Positions 39,400 to 49,091 are shown, counted from the first letter of the stretch. The stretch is 64,000 bases of DNA from Agromyces sp. ISL-38 (GCF_018613935.1 NZ_JAGGPF010000010.1:434001-498000), one strand, 5' to 3'. A program made the numbers and translations. The notes: generated by a model from the letters alone, not told the origin.

Positions 39400-41358
39400 G
39401 TGCCGGGCGGCCCGATCGCCAGGGTGCTCGTCGACTCGCCGCTGCCGCAGCTCGACCAGCTCTTCGACTATCACGTGCCCGATCGACTCCGCGACGCGGC
39501 CCGGGCCGGCGTGCGCGTGCGCGTTCCGCTCCGATCGGGGGGCCGCATCGCCAACGGCTGGCTCGTCGAGCTCGCCGAGTCGAGCGAGTACACGGGCACG
39601 CTGAGCGAGATCGAAGACGTCGTCTCCGAGGTGCCGCTCCTCACACCCGAGGTGTGGGCGCTCGTGCGCGCTGCGGCCGATCGTGCCGCAGGCAATGCGA
39701 GCGACATCCTCCGCATCGCCGTGCCGAACCGGTACGTGCGCGTCGAGCGCACCTGGCGGGCAGCGGAATCCGACCCCGGCGAGCTTCCGACGGCGGTCGC
39801 CCCGATCGGGGGATACGAGGCGGGTCGCGTCGAGGGGGGCATCGACGGCGGCGAACGGATGGCGCTCGCGGCCGACCCGCGACCGGTGCGCCTCCCCTCG
39901 GGCGAATGGGTCGGCGCGTGGGCCGTGACGCTCGCGCACGCCGCGGCGTACACGCTCGCGGGCGACCGGTCGAGCCTGCTCATCGTTCCCGACTACCGCG
40001 ACCAGGAGCAGCTGCAGGCCGCTCTCGCCGCCTTCGTCGATTCCCGCCGGGTGCTGCGCACCGACGCCCGGCAGGCGGGCGGAGAGCGGTTCCGCTCCTT
40101 CCTCGAGTCCACGGGCGCGCATGCCCGTATCATCATCGGCAACCGCTCGACGATCTACGCGCCGGCCGCACGGCTCGGCCTCATCGCCTTCTGGGACGAC
40201 GGCGACAGCCTCCAGAACGAGCCGCTCGCGCCGGGCGTGCATCCGCGTGACGCGGCGCTCATCCGGCAGGGGCAGTCCGGAGCGGCGCTGTGCTTCCTCG
40301 GCCACACTCGCAGCGTCGAGGTCGAGCGGCTCGTCGAGATCGGCTGGGTGCGTGCGATTGCCGCCGTGAAGCCCGTGCGGCCACGAGTCATCCCGACCGA
40401 GCAGCAGGCCAACCCCGAGCCCGGCTCGGCTCGCATCCCGTCCGCGGCCTGGCGACAGGCGCAGGAGGCCGTGCGCGAGGGCCCGGTGCTCGTGCAGGTG
40501 GCACGGCCCGGTCATGCGCCGCTCCTCGTCTGCGACCGCTGCCGCGAGCCGGCGCGGTGCAACGCGTGCGGCGGTGCGATCACGGTGCCCCGCAGCGGCG
40601 GCGACGCCCGGTGCGTGCTGTGCGGAACGAGCGCGAGCGGCTGGCGCTGCACGGTGTGCGAGGCGACGAAGCTCCGCGCGGCCACCGTAGGGGCGAGTCG
40701 TACCGCCGAGGAGCTCGGACGAGCGTTCCCCCGAGCGCGCGTGTTCCTCTCCGACGGTGAACACCCGCTCCTGCGGGTCGGCGCCGAGTCCGCGCTCGTC
40801 GTCGCCACACGAGGGGCCGAGCCCATCGCCGACGGCGGCTACCGTGCCGTGCTCCTCCTCGACGGCGAGCGGATGCTGCTGCGCGAGTCGCTCCGCGTCG
40901 CTGAAGACTGCCTGCGCTGGTGGTCGAACGCGACCGCCCTCGCCGCGCCGGGCGCCCCGGTCTTCCTCGTGGGGGTCGCGGGCGCTCTCGCGACCGCGCT
41001 CTCCACATGGCGGCAGGCGGAGTGGGCGGCCACCGAACTCGAGTCGCGGCGGTCCCTGCGCTTCCCACCCTCGGTTCGCGTCGCGAGCGTGACGGCACCA
41101 CCCGCCGCCGTGGCCCGTGCGCTCGACCAGGCACGCGCAGCCGCCGACGAGGTCGACGCACTCGGCCCGACGGCGTTCGGCGATGGGCTCGAGCGGGCGA
41201 TCGTGCGGTTCGACTACTCCGCAGGAGCCGCGGTCGCCAAGGCGCTCCGCGCTGAGATGATCCGCGCGGCCACCGAACGCCGGCGCCCGGTCGGCGGGCG
41301 CCCACCGAAGCGTCCTCCCGTGCTGCGGGTGCGGTTCGACGACCCCGACGTGCCGTAA
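39400..41358 (+). CDS. priA: Probable primosomal protein PriA (helicase-degenerate actinobacterial form)
   Basis: PriA restarts collapsed replication forks. The 652-residue protein keeps the N-terminal 3'-DNA-binding domain (LPQLDQLFDYHVPD) and the paired zinc motifs (CDRCREPARCNACG, then CVLCG and CTVC). It lacks a Walker A motif: the region that should hold it reads WAVTLAHAAAYTLAG, and the DEAH position reads FWDDGD. It therefore should not unwind DNA by ATP hydrolysis and probably acts as a loading scaffold, as proposed for other actinobacterial PriA proteins. GTG start 2 bases after metK. Confidence 0.9.
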   Translation: MPGGPIARVLVDSPLPQLDQLFDYHVPDRLRDAARAGVRVRVPLRSGGRIANGWLVELAESSEYTGTLSEIEDVVSEVPLLTPEVWALVRAAADRAAGNASDILRIAVPNRYVRVERTWRAAESDPGELPTAVAPIGGYEAGRVEGGIDGGERMALAADPRPVRLPSGEWVGAWAVTLAHAAAYTLAGDRSSLLIVPDYRDQEQLQAALAAFVDSRRVLRTDARQAGGERFRSFLESTGAHARIIIGNRSTIYAPAARLGLIAFWDDGDSLQNEPLAPGVHPRDAALIRQGQSGAALCFLGHTRSVEVERLVEIGWVRAIAAVKPVRPRVIPTEQQANPEPGSARIPSAAWRQAQEAVREGPVLVQVARPGHAPLLVCDRCREPARCNACGGAITVPRSGGDARCVLCGTSASGWRCTVCEATKLRAATVGASRTAEELGRAFPRARVFLSDGEHPLLRVGAESALVVATRGAEPIADGGYRAVLLLDGERMLLRESLRVAEDCLRWWSNATALAAPGAPVFLVGVAGALATALSTWRQAEWAATELESRRSLRFPPSVRVASVTAPPAAVARALDQARAAADEVDALGPTAFGDGLERAIVRFDYSAGAAVAKALRAEMIRAATERRRPVGGRPPKRPPVLRVRFDDPDVP

Positions 41359-41418
41359 TCGCCGGTGGTGCGCCGGGCGAGCGGCGAGCTGCCGCATCCG
41401 AGTCGGCGACAATGGAGT

Positions 41419-42354
41419 GTGCAGAACCTTCGCCTCGTCTTCGCCGGCACTCCGGCCGCCGCCGTCCCGGCGCTCGAACGCCTCGCTGCGAGCGATCATG
41501 AGCTCGTGGGCGTCGTGACGAGGCCGCCTGCGCCGCTCGGACGGAAGCGGGTGCTCACGCCGTCGCCGGTCGCGCAGGCGGCCGAGCGGCTCGGGCTGCC
41601 CGTCATCGAGGCCGCACGGCTCGATGCCGCGCCGACCGCAGCGATCGAGGCGCTCCGTCCCGATCTCGGAGTCATCGTCGCCTACGGCGGATTCGTGCGC
41701 GAACCGCTGCTCTCCGCGCCGGCCCACGGCTGGGTGAACCTGCACTTCTCATTGCTGCCCGCATGGCGCGGCGCCGCGCCCGTGCAGCACGCACTCATCG
41801 CCGGCGACGCCCGGACCGGGGCATCCGTGTTCCGGCTCGTGCCCGAACTGGACGCGGGCGACGTGTTCGCGATGCGGCCGCGCGCGATCGACGGCAGCGA
41901 GACCTCGGGCGAACTCCTCGACGATCTCGCGGTGTCGGGTGCCGAGCTGCTCACCGAGGTGGTCGACGCCATCGCCGCCGGCACCGCGATCGCGACCGCC
42001 CAATCAGGAGAGCCGAGCTTCGCTCCCAAGCTCACGATCGACGACGCGCGCCTCGACTGGAGGCGCCCGGCTGCAGAGGTGCTCGCCCGGTACCGCGGCG
42101 TGACGCCCGAGCCCGGGGCCTGGACGACCCTCGACGAGCAACGGCTGAAGGTGCTCGAGCTCGCGACTATCACCGATGCCGCGGATGCCGCGACGTTGCC
42201 GCCCGGCATGATCGCGATGCGCGGTCGTCGGGTGCTGATCGGCACCGGCAGCGCGCCGCTCGAGCTCCGGCGCGTGCAGCCGTCAGGACGCACCGCGATG
42301 GCCGCCGCCGACTGGTGGCGCGGCGCCGCCCGCGAAGAGGCGGTCGCGCGATGA
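41419..42354 (+). CDS. fmt: Methionyl-tRNA formyltransferase
   Basis: It formylates initiator Met-tRNA using 10-formyl-tetrahydrofolate. The 311-residue protein starts NLRLVFAGTPAAAVPALERL and has the active-site segment NLHFSLLPAWRGAAPVQHAL, with a C-terminal tRNA-binding domain after residue ~205. GTG 41419 gives the family N-terminus; GGAG lies close upstream. Peptide deformylase (def), often a neighbour, is absent here. The TGA overlaps rsmB. Confidence 0.96.
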   Translation: MQNLRLVFAGTPAAAVPALERLAASDHELVGVVTRPPAPLGRKRVLTPSPVAQAAERLGLPVIEAARLDAAPTAAIEALRPDLGVIVAYGGFVREPLLSAPAHGWVNLHFSLLPAWRGAAPVQHALIAGDARTGASVFRLVPELDAGDVFAMRPRAIDGSETSGELLDDLAVSGAELLTEVVDAIAAGTAIATAQSGEPSFAPKLTIDDARLDWRRPAAEVLARYRGVTPEPGAWTTLDEQRLKVLELATITDAADAATLPPGMIAMRGRRVLIGTGSAPLELRRVQPSGRTAMAAADWWRGAAREEAVAR

Positions 42355-43826
42355 GCGGCGGCGCACGATCGAACTCACGCGGCGGGGGAACGGAGCGCGT
42401 CTCGCCGGCGCGCCGCGTCGCTTTCGAGGTGCTCGAGGCCGTGCGGGCCGACGAGGCCTATGCGAACCTCCTGCTGCCCACGCGCATCAGCCGGGCCGGC
42501 CTGAATCGCGCCGACGCGGCCTTCGCGACTGAGCTCACCTATGGCACCCTGCGCATGATGGGCTTCTACGATCTCGTCATCGAGCTCGCGGCCGACCGGC
42601 CCACCGAGCGCATCGACCCGGGAGTGCTCGACGTGCTGCGACTCGGGGTGCACCAGTTGCTCGCGACCCGGGTGCCGACGCACGCGGCGGTCTACGAGCA
42701 AGTGGCACTGGCCCGCAAGGTCGCCCCGAAGGCCGCGGGGTTCGCGAACGCCGTGCTGCGCACCGTGTCGCGCACGTCGGCCGAATCCTGGCGTGAACTC
42801 GTCGCCGAGGGGGCCGCCGACGGCGACGACCGGCTCGCCCGGCTCTCGAGCCACCCCGCGTGGATCGTGCGCGCCTTCCGCACCGCGCTCGCCCGCGAGG
42901 GTCGCGAGTCCGAGCTCGAGGCGCTCCTCGAGGCCGACAACGACTCACCACGGGTCAATCTCGCGGTGCTTCCGGGCCTCGAGGGCGGCCGCGAGGGCGA
43001 CCGCGACGGCAACGGCGAAGAGGCCGAGTCGGATGACGGCGCCATGCTCGAGCCCGACCGCTACTCGCCGATCGGCGCGGTCACCGATGACCCGATCGGT
43101 GTCGCGCGAGCATCAGGCGGCCGCATCCGCGTGCAGGACGAGGGCTCGCAGCTCGCGGCGCTCGCCCTCACTCGTGCGGCTCCCATCGCGCCGGGGGAGC
43201 GCTGGCTCGACCTCTGCGCCGGCCCGGGCGGCAAGACCGCCGTGCTCGCCGCCGAGGCGCTCGCCGGTGGCGCGAGCGTCGTTGCGAACGAGGCGGTGCC
43301 GGCGCGCGCAGACCTCGTGCGGAACGCGATCGCCGGAGTGCCGATCGAGGTCGACGTGCGGGTCGGCGACGGCCGCGATCTCGACCTCACGGCCCTCGGC
43401 GCTCCCGGCGGCTTCGACCGCATCCTCCTCGACGCCCCGTGCACCGGCCTCGGCGCCCTCCGTCGCCGGCCCGAGGCGCGATGGCGCAAGTCGCCGGCGG
43501 ATGTCGCCGAGCTCACGAAGCTCCAGGGCGACCTGTTCGACGCCGCGGTCGGTGCGCTCGCGCCCGGCGGAATCCTCGCGTACGTCACATGCTCCCCGCA
43601 CACCGCCGAGACGCACGGCACGCTCGGCGCGGCGCTCGCCCGGAGCGACGAGCGCGTCGAGCAGCTCGACACGCGAGCAGTGGTCGAGGCGTTGTCGCGG
43701 CATCCGCTCGACCTCGCCGGAGACTCCGCCACAGTGCAGCTCTGGCCGCACCGGCACGGCACCGATGCGATGTTCATCGCCCTCGTCCGGCGCACCGGCG
43801 CCGATGCCGCCGTCGCCGATCGATAG
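42351..43826 (+). CDS. rsmB: 16S rRNA (cytosine-967-C5)-methyltransferase family protein
   Basis: An SAM-dependent m5C methyltransferase for 16S rRNA. The 491-residue protein has an N-terminal NusB-like RNA-binding domain (RRVAFEVLEAV through QVALARKVAPKAAGFANAVLR) and a C-terminal Rossmann domain with LDLCAGPGGKTA, DAPCTGLGALRRRPEARW (first catalytic Cys) and YVTCSPHTAETH (second Cys). An acidic Gly/Asp/Glu-rich insert lies between the domains (residues ~207-235). ATG overlaps the fmt stop. Its TAG stop forms part of the -10 box of rpe. Confidence 0.93.
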   Translation: MSGGARSNSRGGGTERVSPARRVAFEVLEAVRADEAYANLLLPTRISRAGLNRADAAFATELTYGTLRMMGFYDLVIELAADRPTERIDPGVLDVLRLGVHQLLATRVPTHAAVYEQVALARKVAPKAAGFANAVLRTVSRTSAESWRELVAEGAADGDDRLARLSSHPAWIVRAFRTALAREGRESELEALLEADNDSPRVNLAVLPGLEGGREGDRDGNGEEAESDDGAMLEPDRYSPIGAVTDDPIGVARASGGRIRVQDEGSQLAALALTRAAPIAPGERWLDLCAGPGGKTAVLAAEALAGGASVVANEAVPARADLVRNAIAGVPIEVDVRVGDGRDLDLTALGAPGGFDRILLDAPCTGLGALRRRPEARWRKSPADVAELTKLQGDLFDAAVGALAPGGILAYVTCSPHTAETHGTLGAALARSDERVEQLDTRAVVEALSRHPLDLAGDSATVQLWPHRHGTDAMFIALVRRTGADAAVADR

Positions 43827-43829
43827 GGT
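43824..43829 (+). promoter_or_regulatory. -10 box for a probable leaderless rpe transcript
   Basis: TAGGGT begins with the rsmB stop codon TAG. Six bases (GAAACC) separate it from ATG 43836, so transcription would begin at the start codon. Confidence 0.5.
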
Positions 43830-43835
43830 GAAACC

Positions 43836-44507
43836 ATGACGACGCGGATCAACCCGAGCATCCTCGCTGCCGACTTCGCGAACTTCGAGCGCGAGCTCGG
43901 TCGCATCGCGAGCGCCGACCTCGTGCACGTCGACATCATGGACAACCACTTCGTGCCGAACCTCACGTTCGGCCTGCCGATGGTCGAACGCCTCCAACAG
44001 GTCTCGCCGATTCCGCTCGACGTGCACCTCATGATCGACGATCCCGAGCGCTGGGCACCCGGGTATGCCGAGGCGGGCGCGTTCTCCGTGACGTTCCATG
44101 TTGAGGCGACGGCCGATCCGGTCGGGCTCGCCCGGCGACTCCGCGGGCTCGGCGCGCGCGCCGGCATCGCCCTGAAGCCGGACACCGCGGTGGAGCCGTA
44201 CCTCGAGCTGCTGCCCGAGTTCGACCAGGTGCTCGTGATGACCGTCGAGCCGGGCTTCGGCGGCCAGTCATTCCGGCCCGAGACGATGCCCAAGCTCGAG
44301 CTCGTCGCCGACTCGGTGCGCGCAGCCGGCCTCGACGTGTGGCTGCAGGTCGACGGCGGCATCTCGCTCGAGACGATCGCCGTCGCCGCCGCGGCGGGTG
44401 CGAACACCTTCGTCGCCGGATCGGCCGTCTTCGGTGCGGATTCACCGGCCGAGCAGATCGAGGCGCTGCGCCGGGCTGCGTCCGTTCACCCTCACGTGCA
44501 CCGGTAG
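43836..44507 (+). CDS. rpe: Ribulose-phosphate 3-epimerase
   Basis: It interconverts ribulose 5-phosphate and xylulose 5-phosphate in the pentose phosphate pathway. The 223-residue TIM barrel has INPSILAADFANF, HVDIMDNHFVPNLTFG, DVHLMIDDPE, TVEPGFGGQSF and QVDGGIS, the complete set of catalytic and metal-binding motifs. It is probably transcribed from its own leaderless promoter as well as by read-through from rsmB. The stop TAG is built into the next -10 box. Confidence 0.97.
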   Translation: MTTRINPSILAADFANFERELGRIASADLVHVDIMDNHFVPNLTFGLPMVERLQQVSPIPLDVHLMIDDPERWAPGYAEAGAFSVTFHVEATADPVGLARRLRGLGARAGIALKPDTAVEPYLELLPEFDQVLVMTVEPGFGGQSFRPETMPKLELVADSVRAAGLDVWLQVDGGISLETIAVAAAAGANTFVAGSAVFGADSPAEQIEALRRAASVHPHVHR

Positions 44508-44510
44508 CCT
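44505..44510 (+). promoter_or_regulatory. -10 box for a probable leaderless hisE-hisG transcript
   Basis: TAGCCT begins with the rpe stop TAG and is followed by six bases (ATACGG) and GTG 44517. An overlapping CTATAC makes the exact register slightly uncertain. No ribosome site precedes the GTG. Confidence 0.5.
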
Positions 44511-44516
44511 ATACGG

Positions 44517-44780
44517 GTGAAGACATTCGACGACCTCTTCGTCGAGCTCAGCGAGAAGGCCCGCACCCGCCCAGCGGGGTCCGGCACGGTGCGCGAGCTC
44601 GATGCGGGCGTGCACGCCATCGGCAAGAAGATCGTCGAGGAGGCCGCAGAGGTCTGGATGGCCGCCGAGTACCAGAGCGACGACGAGACGGCTGAGGAGA
44701 TCTCCCAGCTCGTCTACCACCTGCAGGTGCTCATGCTCGCGAAGGGCCTCACGACCGCCGACGTGTACCGACATCTCTGA
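44517..44780 (+). CDS. hisE: Phosphoribosyl-ATP pyrophosphatase
   Basis: It hydrolyses PR-ATP to PR-AMP, step 2 of histidine synthesis. The 87-residue all-alpha MazG-type protein shows the Mg-binding helices [15 protein letters not shown] and [18 protein letters not shown]. In actinobacteria hisE is normally a separate gene next to hisG, as here. The GTG start has no ribosome site. Confidence 0.95.
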   Translation: MKTFDDLFVELSEKARTRPAGSGTVRELDAGVHAIGKKIVEEAAEVWMAAEYQSDDETAEEISQLVYHLQVLMLAKGLTTADVYRHL

Positions 44781-44824
44781 TCACGCTCATGACCGATCAG
44801 TACCGTCGACACGAAAGTCAGGGA

Positions 44825-45664
44825 ATGCTCCGAATCGCCGTGCCCAACAAGGGCTCGCTCGCCGAGACCGCCGCGCAGATGTTGTGGGAGGCCGGGTACA
44901 CCGGTCGCCGCGATCCGCGCGACCTGCACACCGCCGATCCGCGGAACGGGGTGGAGTTCTTCTACCTCCGCCCCCGTGACATCGCCACCTATGTGGGGTC
45001 GGGCGCGCTCGACGTCGGCATCACGGGCCGCGACCTCCTGCTCGATTCCGGATCGGATGCCGCCGAGATCGCCTCGCTCGGATTCGGCGACTCCACGTTC
45101 CGCTTCGCGGGGCCGGCGGGCGACTTCACCGAGCTCGCCGAGCTCGACGGCGTGCGGGTCGCCACGAGCTATCCCGGCCTCGTCGGCGGGTTCCTCGCGG
45201 GCCACGGCGTGACCGCGAATCTCGTCAAGCTCGACGGAGCGGTCGAGTCGGCCGTGCGACTCGGTGTCGCCGACGCCGTCGCCGACGTGGTCTCCACCGG
45301 CTCCACGCTCCGCCAGGCGGGCCTCGAGATATTCGGCCCGGTCATCCTCGAGTCCGAGGCCGTGCTCATCGGCTCCGGCGTCGAGCGGCCGGGCACCGAC
45401 ACCCTCGTGCGCCGCCTCCAGGGCGTCCTCGTCGCCCGCCAGTACGTGCTCCTCGATTACGACGTGCCGGTCGAGCACCTCGAACGCGCGACCGCCGTGG
45501 CGCCCGGGTTCGAGTCGCCGACGGTGTCGCCACTGCACGATCCGGAGTGGGTGGCCGTCCGCGTCATGGTCCCGCGCATCGACATGAACCACGTCATGGA
45601 CGAGCTCTATTCGCTCGGCGCACGGGCGATCCTCGTGAGCGCGATCCACGCGGCACGGTTGTGA
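44825..45664 (+). CDS. hisG: ATP phosphoribosyltransferase (long form)
   Basis: It catalyses the first committed step of histidine synthesis, ATP plus PRPP to PR-ATP. The 279-residue length and C-terminal segment ([19 protein letters not shown]) show the long form with its own histidine-feedback regulatory domain. The PRPP loop is [18 protein letters not shown] 44825 ([12 protein letters not shown]) is the usual start; an upstream in-frame ATG at 44789 would add 12 residues. It follows hisE by about 45 bases. Confidence 0.95.
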   Translation: MLRIAVPNKGSLAETAAQMLWEAGYTGRRDPRDLHTADPRNGVEFFYLRPRDIATYVGSGALDVGITGRDLLLDSGSDAAEIASLGFGDSTFRFAGPAGDFTELAELDGVRVATSYPGLVGGFLAGHGVTANLVKLDGAVESAVRLGVADAVADVVSTGSTLRQAGLEIFGPVILESEAVLIGSGVERPGTDTLVRRLQGVLVARQYVLLDYDVPVEHLERATAVAPGFESPTVSPLHDPEWVAVRVMVPRIDMNHVMDELYSLGARAILVSAIHAARL

Positions 45665-45673
45665 GGTGACCCG

Positions 45674-46435
45674 ATGTCGCTTGCCGTCCGCGTGATCCCG
45701 TGCCTCGACGTGGCTGCCGGCCGCGTCGTCAAGGGCGTGAACTTCCAGAACCTCCGCGACGCCGGAGACCCCGTCGAGCTCGCCGCCCGGTACGCCGAGC
45801 AGGGCGCCGATGAGCTTACGTTCCTCGACGTCACCGCGACCGTCGACGACCGTTCCACGACCTACGACATGGTGCAGCGCGTGGCCGAGCAGGTGTTCAT
45901 CCCGCTCACGGTGGGCGGCGGCATCCGCTCGGTCGACGATGTTGCGCGCCTGCAGGGGCACGGCGCCGACAAGATCGGCGTGAACAGCGCCGCGATCGCC
46001 AGGCCGCCGCTCATCGGCGAGATCGCCGATCGCTTCGGCGCGCAGGTGCTCGTGCTCTCCCTCGACGTGAAGCGATCGCAGCGCACTCCGTCGGGCTTCG
46101 TCGTGACGACGCACGGCGGCCGCACCGAGACCGACCTCGACGCCCTCGAATGGGCGCGACTGGGCATCGAGCTCGGCGCCGGCGAGCTGCTCGTCAACTC
46201 GATCGACGCCGACGGCACGAAGGCCGGGTTCGACCTCGAGCTCACCGCGCTCATGCACGAGCTCGCGAGCGTCCCCGTGATCGCCTCGGGCGGCGCCGGA
46301 CGGGTTGCCGACTTCGCGCCGGCGATCGCAGCCGGCGCCGACGCGGTGCTCGCGGCATCCGTGTTCCACAACGGCGAGGTGACGATCGGCGAGGTCAAGG
46401 CCGCCCTCGCCGCCGACGGAAGGATCGTGCGATGA
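45674..46435 (+). CDS. hisF: Imidazole glycerol phosphate synthase, cyclase subunit
   Basis: With HisH it makes imidazole glycerol phosphate and AICAR. The 253-residue barrel has both catalytic aspartates in expected contexts, [15 protein letters not shown] (first) and VLSLDVKR (second), and the phosphate-binding [14 protein letters not shown]. HisH and the rest of the his operon are not in the window. ATG lies 9 bases after hisG and the stop overlaps hisI by 4 bases. Confidence 0.97.
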   Translation: MSLAVRVIPCLDVAAGRVVKGVNFQNLRDAGDPVELAARYAEQGADELTFLDVTATVDDRSTTYDMVQRVAEQVFIPLTVGGGIRSVDDVARLQGHGADKIGVNSAAIARPPLIGEIADRFGAQVLVLSLDVKRSQRTPSGFVVTTHGGRTETDLDALEWARLGIELGAGELLVNSIDADGTKAGFDLELTALMHELASVPVIASGGAGRVADFAPAIAAGADAVLAASVFHNGEVTIGEVKAALAADGRIVR

Positions 46436-46839
46436 GCGAGCCCGGCGACGAGGAACTCGAGCGCGACGAAGAGCCATGGACCGACGGTGCGACGGCGATC
46501 GACCGTGCGGCGTTCACCGCCGACGGGCTGCTCCCGGCGATCATCCAGCAGTGGGACACGGGTGAGGTGCTCATGCTCGGCTGGATGGACCGCGAGGCGA
46601 TGCGCCGCACCCTCACCGAGGGGCGAGTGAGCTTCTGGTCACGTTCGCGCCAGGAATACTGGCGCAAGGGCGACACCTCCGGACACGTGCAGTACGTGCG
46701 CTCCGCGGCGCTCGATTGCGACGCCGACACGTTGCTCGTGCAGGTCGAGCAGGTCGGCGCGGCATGTCACACGGGCACCCGGCGCTGCTTCGACGGCGAC
46801 CCAATCGCGGTCGTCCAGGGCTTCCCGCCGGCAGACTGA
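46432..46839 (+). CDS. hisI: Phosphoribosyl-AMP cyclohydrolase
   Basis: It opens the adenine ring of PR-AMP, step 3 of histidine synthesis. The 135-residue protein has [34 protein letters not shown], and the Zn/Mg-binding DCDADTLL plus [10 protein letters not shown]. About 25 acidic residues ([14 protein letters not shown]...) precede the conserved domain; they follow from the ATG that overlaps the hisF stop and are unlikely to be catalytic. Confidence 0.96.
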   Translation: MSEPGDEELERDEEPWTDGATAIDRAAFTADGLLPAIIQQWDTGEVLMLGWMDREAMRRTLTEGRVSFWSRSRQEYWRKGDTSGHVQYVRSAALDCDADTLLVQVEQVGAACHTGTRRCFDGDPIAVVQGFPPAD

Positions 46840-46855
46840 CGACGAGGAGAGACCG

Positions 46856-48382
46856 TTGGCCGACGCCACCACCAGTTTCGAGGACTTCACCGCGCTCCTG
46901 GCCGGGCGGCGGGTCGTGCCCGTCGTGCGTGAGCTCTTCGCCGATGGCGAGACACCCGTGGGCATCTACCGCAAGCTCGCAGGCGGCCGGCCCGGCACCT
47001 TCCTCCTCGAGTCCGCCGAGCAGGGCGGCATCTGGTCGAGGTACTCGTTCGTCGGCGTCTCGTCGTACGGGGTGCTCACCCAGCGCGACGACGACGTCGA
47101 GTGGCTCGACTACGGACTCCCGGCCGAGCGCGCGCTCGGTGATGCTGCCGGCCTTGCACCTCTCGCCGCCCTCGAGGCGCTCTACGAGCGGTGGCGCACC
47201 GAGGATGTCCCGGGCGCGCCTCCGCTGACCGGAGGGCTCGTGGGCTTCATCGGCTGGGAGGCGATCCGCCAGATCGAGCGCCTGCCGAACCGGCCCCCAG
47301 CGGAGTTCTCGATGCCGGGACAGGCGTTCGCCTTCGTCTCCGAGCTCGTCGTCATCGACCATCGCACCGGCACCGTGCAACTCATCGCCTCAGTCCTCAA
47401 CGACGACGTCGAGGCTCCCGAGCGACTGTGGGCCGACGCGCAGGAGCGCCTCGACCGGATGCAGCGCGACCTCTCGCGGCCCTCGGAGGCGTGGCTCGCC
47501 GAGATCGACCTGACCCGCGCCGCCGAGCCGGTGCACCGCACCGAGAAGGCCGACTTCCTCGCCGCCGTCGAGCGCTCGAAGGAGTACATCCGCGACGGCG
47601 ACATCTTCCAGGTGGTCATCTCGCAGCGCTTCGAGCAGGAGGCCACGGCGCATCCGATCGACGTGTACCGCGTGCTCCGCAGCCTGAACCCGAGCCCCTA
47701 CATGTACCTGCTGCACCTCGAGGACACGGCGGGGGAGTCATACTGGATCGTCGGCTCGTCGCCCGAGGCGCTCGTGAAGGTGCAAGACAGGCGGGTGTTC
47801 ACGCACCCGATCGCCGGATCGAAGCCGCGCGGGGCGACACCCGAAGAAGACGCCGACCTCGAAGCCGAGCTCATCGCCGACCCGAAGGAGCAGGCCGAGC
47901 ACCTCATGCTCGTCGACCTCGCGCGCAACGACCTCGCGAAGGTGTGCACGGCCGGGTCGGTCGAAGTGACCGAGTTCATGCGCGTCGAGCGGTTCAGCCA
48001 CATCATGCACCTCGTCTCGTCGGTCGAGGGCGACCTCTCACCCGGTGCGAACGCCGTCGACGTGTTCCGGGCCGCCTTCCCGGCCGGCACGCTCTCGGGC
48101 GCGCCGAAACCACGGGCCCTCGAGATCATCGACGAGCTCGAACCCGCCCAACGAGGCCTCTACGGGGGAGTGGTGGGCTACTTCGGGTTCGGCGGAGACG
48201 CCGACCTCGCGATCGCCATCCGCACTGCCACCATCGCCGGCGGCGTCGCGCGGGTGCAGGCCGGCGGCGGGCTCGTGGCCGACTCCGACCCCGAGTCCGA
48301 GTTCCGCGAGTCGCAGAACAAGGCCGCAGCGCCGCTGCGTGCGGTCGCGGTGGCCAATGCCATGCGACGGGTCGAGTCGTGA
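46856..48382 (+). CDS. trpE: Anthranilate synthase component I
   Basis: It makes anthranilate from chorismate with a glutaminase partner. The 508-residue protein has the tryptophan feedback-site motif FLLESAEQGG (residues ~45-54) and the C-terminal chorismate-binding signatures IAGSKPRGATPEED, MLVDLARNDL, PAGTLSGAPKPRALEIID and YGGVVGYFGF. The start is TTG 46856 with GAGGAG seven bases upstream. The amidotransferase trpG and trpD are not in this cluster and must be elsewhere. Confidence 0.96.
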   Translation: MADATTSFEDFTALLAGRRVVPVVRELFADGETPVGIYRKLAGGRPGTFLLESAEQGGIWSRYSFVGVSSYGVLTQRDDDVEWLDYGLPAERALGDAAGLAPLAALEALYERWRTEDVPGAPPLTGGLVGFIGWEAIRQIERLPNRPPAEFSMPGQAFAFVSELVVIDHRTGTVQLIASVLNDDVEAPERLWADAQERLDRMQRDLSRPSEAWLAEIDLTRAAEPVHRTEKADFLAAVERSKEYIRDGDIFQVVISQRFEQEATAHPIDVYRVLRSLNPSPYMYLLHLEDTAGESYWIVGSSPEALVKVQDRRVFTHPIAGSKPRGATPEEDADLEAELIADPKEQAEHLMLVDLARNDLAKVCTAGSVEVTEFMRVERFSHIMHLVSSVEGDLSPGANAVDVFRAAFPAGTLSGAPKPRALEIIDELEPAQRGLYGGVVGYFGFGGDADLAIAIRTATIAGGVARVQAGGGLVADSDPESEFRESQNKAAAPLRAVAVANAMRRVES

Positions 48383-49002
48383 ACGCATCGCGCATGAAGT
48401 CGCCCGCGATCATCGCGACGATCGTCGGCGCAGGCCTCACGCTGCTCTCGTGGAGCCAGAACTGGTTCGACCTCCGCATCGCCGACGGGGCAGTGGCCGG
48501 CACGATCGCCGAGGCCATCCCGGTCGCCGGGAGCGTCGCGTCGCCCGCCCTCGCGGCCCTCGCACTCGCCGGGCTCGCCCTCGTCGCCGCGCTCGCGCTC
48601 GCCGGCCCCGGCATCCGCGTGGTGCTCGGCGTGCTCGAGGTGGTGCTCGGCGCGTGTATCGTGTTCGCCGCGTGGGTCTCGATCGGCGACCCGGTCGCCG
48701 CCGTGTCGCCGGCGGTGACGGATGCCACGGGCGTCTCGGGCGCCGGGCCGACCGCCGAGCTCGTGGCATCCGTGACCGCATCGGCCTGGCCCGCTGCGGC
48801 GATCGCGGGCGGCGTGCTCGTGGTGATCGCGGGCGTCGTCGTGCTCGCGACGGGCCACACATGGCCCGCCTCCTCACGCCGTTACCGCGGCGTTCGACTC
48901 GCCGAGGCCGACGACCACGCCGAACCCACGGCGCGCGCGGCCTCGGATCGCGCCATCGACGACTGGGACGAGCTCAGTCGCGGCGACGACCCCACGGGGT
49001 GA
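48379..49002 (+). CDS. Tryptophan-operon-associated membrane protein (Trp_oprn_chp type)
   Basis: A 207-residue protein with about four membrane helices (AIIATIVGAGLTLLSW, ALAALALAGLALVAALALAG, VLGVLEVVLGACIVFAAWVS, AAIAGGVLVVIAGVVVLATG) and a hydrophilic C-terminus. A gene of this type follows trpE in many actinobacteria and is annotated as a conserved trp-operon membrane protein; its function is not established. The GTG start overlaps the trpE stop by four bases, so it is co-translated. Confidence 0.85.
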   Translation: MNASRMKSPAIIATIVGAGLTLLSWSQNWFDLRIADGAVAGTIAEAIPVAGSVASPALAALALAGLALVAALALAGPGIRVVLGVLEVVLGACIVFAAWVSIGDPVAAVSPAVTDATGVSGAGPTAELVASVTASAWPAAAIAGGVLVVIAGVVVLATGHTWPASSRRYRGVRLAEADDHAEPTARAASDRAIDDWDELSRGDDPTG

Positions 49003-49091
49003 TCCGGCGCCGCCCGAACCGGGCGGCATGCCTCGTCCGGTGCGGATCGCGAGCGACGGTCCCCCGTTCCCTGCGGGAAGTCCGTGCCCGG

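Noticed and set aside
44789..44824. Upstream ATG extending HisG by 12 residues.
   Set aside because: The extension [12 protein letters not shown] is not family-like, and [10 protein letters not shown] is the conserved HisG start.
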